64,000 bases of DNA from Bacterioplanoides sp965219715 (GTDB taxonomy: Bacteria > Pseudomonadota > Gammaproteobacteria > Pseudomonadales > Oceanobacteraceae): NCBI RefSeq assembly GCF_965219715.1, contig NZ_OZ244785.1, forward strand, positions 1,488,001 through 1,552,000, in the 5' to 3' direction. Positions 61,928-64,000 of this stretch are shown here, one piece after another. The position numbers were made by a program, and so were the translations under genes. The first letter of the stretch is position 1. Each line of letters begins with the position of its first letter. Under the pieces are notes generated by a model. It was not told the origin of the DNA. It saw only the letters and a list, made by a program, of their open reading frames with translations, and made no database searches.

Positions 61928-62554
61928 TCAATAACCATCCCGTTCAATCAGTACACTGCGCGCGGAAAGCACCGGGAATGCTTTTTCGCCATTTCCACCA
62001 CTGTTAAACCAGCGTGCCGATAAACCATCTTTTTGTTCCAAACACACAGTGACCACCCAGACAGCCGGTCGCTGGCCATTCGCTAATGGCTGTAACAGCC
62101 TGCTGAGATCGGCAACCGAAACCGCCGCCCGGCGATTACTGCCACAGTCGTTAGGATCCCATTCGAGCGGTGCTTCCTGATAACGTAAACGTGTAATCGC
62201 TACTTGTGGCATTTCCTGATCGTTATTGTTGTCCCGACTCCAGAGTTCCTCTGCCAGATTTTTATACTGATCGTGATTCACCTGCTTTTGCGCATCCGCG
62301 AGATTATTCTCAACATCAAAGTCAGTTAAATCCCGCTGTGAAGAAACCAGCCACACCAGATCTTCACTTAATTGCTGCAAACGCTGCTGCTGATAACCCG
62401 GCTGTGCTAAATCCACCAGTGCCAACGACAAAATCATCGCGGCCAGTAAAATCACGCTGATTTCAACTTCAGCAACACCACGTTGTTTATCGTATTGCGG
62501 TCGACAACGCTGTTGCTTATAACGCTGATCAGCTCGTTGCTGGCACAAGTTCAT
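61928..62554 (-). CDS. tadF: TadF-like minor pilin
   Basis: 208 residues from the ATG at 62554 (GGGGA nine bases upstream). After a basic leader (QRADQRYKQQRCRPQ) comes a hydrophobic pilin-like segment (GVAEVEISVILLAAMILSLALVDLA) with the Glu typical of TadE/F pre-pseudopilins processed by TadV. The rest is polar with no known motif. The TadF name is by position in the tadD-E-F-G series; TadE and TadF are hard to tell apart. Confidence 0.7.
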   Translation of the reverse strand: MNLCQQRADQRYKQQRCRPQYDKQRGVAEVEISVILLAAMILSLALVDLAQPGYQQQRLQQLSEDLVWLVSSQRDLTDFDVENNLADAQKQVNHDQYKNLAEELWSRDNNNDQEMPQVAITRLRYQEAPLEWDPNDCGSNRRAAVSVADLSRLLQPLANGQRPAVWVVTVCLEQKDGLSARWFNSGGNGEKAFPVLSARSVLIERDGY

Positions 62555-62558
62555 CACC

Positions 62559-63065
62559 TTAATTCCCCGGGTTAGCATCGACAGGAATCACCAGTAAGCG
62601 GCGAAAGGTAAAAGACAGGTTATTCCAGCCAAAACCGGCAACAACTTCAAACGCTGACAAAGTAGCAGAGCTGGTAAACTCCCAGGTTAATAATGCACAG
62701 CAGCTGTTACTACTGTCCCAACCGGCATTACCCGCCGGATTCGCTGCCAGAATTTGTTCACGATCGAGAAAATAGCTTCCTTCAGGCGCTCCGTTTTTAA
62801 TATCGATATCCGCCAACAGCCATTGATCCTGCTTCACTTGTTGCCAGATTTCCTGAGCCTGATCTTCCGGCAAAATATTAAGCTGACGTAAATCCGGCTT
62901 GGACAATAATTGACGATTCACTTCTTCAACGGCTTCCGCCAACAAAGATCGCACTAATAACTGACGACCAAGGTCCAGCATTAACACCAGCGTAAACAGA
63001 ATGATCGGCAATAAAATTAATAAGCCGATGGAGCCGGAGCCACGCTGACCAGTGAACGACGTCAT
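62559..63065 (-). CDS. tadE: TadE-like minor pilin
   Basis: 168 residues. A short basic start (TSFTGQRGSGSIGLLILLP) leads into a pilin-like hydrophobic stretch (IGLLILLPIILFTLVLMLDLG) followed by a polar domain. It overlaps the tadD stop by 4 bp (ATGA) and is 4 bp from tadF, so these genes are translationally coupled. TadE/TadF are needed for fimbrial secretion in the Tad system; assignment is from helix pattern and order. Confidence 0.7.
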   Translation of the reverse strand: MTSFTGQRGSGSIGLLILLPIILFTLVLMLDLGRQLLVRSLLAEAVEEVNRQLLSKPDLRQLNILPEDQAQEIWQQVKQDQWLLADIDIKNGAPEGSYFLDREQILAANPAGNAGWDSSNSCCALLTWEFTSSATLSAFEVVAGFGWNNLSFTFRRLLVIPVDANPGN

Positions 63066-63979
63066 AATGACCCCGCCGCGTGATTTAAACGCTCACGAAA
63101 CTGCTGATAGATATCCAGCTGTTGTTGCTGCTCTGCCGGCGATAACGGGCTTAACCACTTCAGTGCCTGCTGTTGGTCATTTTGCAGGCCATAACTCAAC
63201 GCCAATAACTGGCGCAGTGGTAAGGCACAGGTCGATTGCTGGCAACCTGGTAAAAGTAATGCCTGGGCTTTATCACTCTGTTGCTTTAATAAATAACTCA
63301 GCGCCAGGTTATAACGGTACGGCCAATGTTCAGGATCGCCCAACAGTAAGCGTTGATAAAGTTGTTGTGCCAGATCAGGCTGGCCACGCAGCGTTAACAG
63401 ATGCGCCTGCAGTGAATAACAATGATTAAATTGCGGCTGTAATGCTTGATTATTTAATGCCGGAGATGTGTCTAACCATAACCAGGCCTGCTCCGCTGCA
63501 GCGCTGTTGGCCTGTTCATCATCCAAACTCTGAGCATCAAGCAGGCTTACAGCACGAATACAGCGCCAGTTCATCAGCCCGTTATAACGCTGTGCAATCA
63601 GCTCCTGCTGCTGTTTATCCGCCATTACATGCGATAACGGCAAACGACGCTCTGCTTCGGATAACAGTGCCATCGCATGGGTAAACTGCTGGTTTTTGCG
63701 ATATAACCAGAATAATGCCGTACGATGTTCACCATTAACTGAGTTATCACTGTTACCGTATTTATCCAACTGGCTTTTATGCATATCAATCGCCAGCTGA
63801 TAAAAGCCGCTGCGTTCCGCTTTTTCCGCCAGCGTGAATACCTGCTGCTGTCCCTGTATTTGCTGCTGTTGTGAAACAACGGCTGTCTTTCCCGGAGTGG
63901 AACTACAACTGCTGATAACCAGCAATAAAGCCGCCGCTGCAATCAAACGGTAAACAACAAACCGACGAGTTAAATGCAT
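63062..63979 (-). CDS. tadD: TadD-like TPR lipoprotein
   Basis: 305 residues. Lipoprotein signal with lipobox ISSC (residues ~22-25), then helix-rich repeat sequence: GFYQLAIDMHKSQLDKYG, RTALFWLYRKNQQFTHAMALLSEAE from ~85, QLYQRLLLGDPEHWPYRYNLALSYLLKQQSDKAQ from ~205, which has the TPR pattern (W/Y-N-LA...A). TadD is the outer-membrane pilotin-like lipoprotein of the Tad machine. It is the first visible gene of the locus; tadA/B/C would be expected past the right edge. GGAG is seven bases before the ATG. Confidence 0.75.
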   Translation of the reverse strand: MHLTRRFVVYRLIAAAALLLVISSCSSTPGKTAVVSQQQQIQGQQQVFTLAEKAERSGFYQLAIDMHKSQLDKYGNSDNSVNGEHRTALFWLYRKNQQFTHAMALLSEAERRLPLSHVMADKQQQELIAQRYNGLMNWRCIRAVSLLDAQSLDDEQANSAAAEQAWLWLDTSPALNNQALQPQFNHCYSLQAHLLTLRGQPDLAQQLYQRLLLGDPEHWPYRYNLALSYLLKQQSDKAQALLLPGCQQSTCALPLRQLLALSYGLQNDQQQALKWLSPLSPAEQQQQLDIYQQFRERLNHAAGSL

Positions 63980-64000
63980 TAACCTTCTCCACTTAACTGA

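Overview
The window reads as chromosome of a marine-type gammaproteobacterium, most like the Oceanospirillales (Thalassolituus/Oceanobacter/Bermanella-like). That placement is an inference from gene content: YciO, RNase AM and YciI, a SUF operon in the order sufBCDS-sufA, two chemoreceptors, a Tad pilus locus, a MoxR/DUF58/transglutaminase cluster and a carnitine-oxidation locus. Base composition looks even. I see no phage, integron, insertion sequence, tRNA, rRNA or CRISPR array.

Layout. 1-5.9 kb: edge of a 3-hydroxyisobutyryl-CoA hydrolase gene, a membrane protein and an esterase-like lipoprotein; a two-gene (PAS + chemoreceptor) Aer/CetAB-like sensor; trmO convergent with tpm. 6-11.7 kb (minus strand): TetR regulator, small membrane protein, DUF1800, Tat-exported DUF1501 and a frame-shifted B12-binding radical SAM gene. 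11.9-19.2 kb: an RsmB/RsmF-like rRNA methyltransferase, then moxR-DUF58-transglutaminase-CPBP protease. 19.2-24.8 kb: second chemoreceptor with a CRP-like site, lone solute-binding protein, LysR with a divergent small ORF, and a two-gene secreted protein/(Q/K)PDPDP-repeat lipoprotein unit. 25-29.5 kb: aceE-aceF with unusually strong hairpins behind aceF.

30-37.8 kb is a carnitine (or related betaine) unit: XRE-PAS regulator, CntB-like reductase, semialdehyde dehydrogenase and CntA-like Rieske oxygenase on one side; BCCT transporter and porin on the other, around a promoter region packed with AAGTCAA half-sites. Substrate would enter by the porin and BCCT carrier, be cleaved by CntAB to trimethylamine and malic semialdehyde, and the aldehyde be oxidised to malate by the dehydrogenase.

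37.8-48.4 kb: two FKBP-type isomerases, an HDOD protein, a Fur-box-preceded ferritin-like/manganese-transporter pair, two paralogous DUF4124-zincin proteins, a UvrD-like helicase, and divergent to it a leucine-rich-repeat protein kinase. 48.4-52.5 kb: trpS, yciO, rnm, yciI and an SH3/coiled-coil envelope protein. 52.8-58.3 kb: the SUF iron-sulfur operon, with a MITE-like hairpin element between sufB and sufC. 58.4-60.6 kb: TlpA thioredoxin, DUF4266 (Gly-rich, CGCN tail) and DUF3570. 60.7-64 kb: distal tadD-E-F-G genes of a Tad/Flp pilus locus that continues past the right edge.

Best candidates for something undescribed: two ~110-nt hairpin elements whose loops are conserved but whose terminal arms differ and stay self-complementary; the DUF4266/DUF3570/TlpA unit with its RiPP-like tail; the tandem DUF4124-zincins; and the LRR-kinase/helicase divergent pair.
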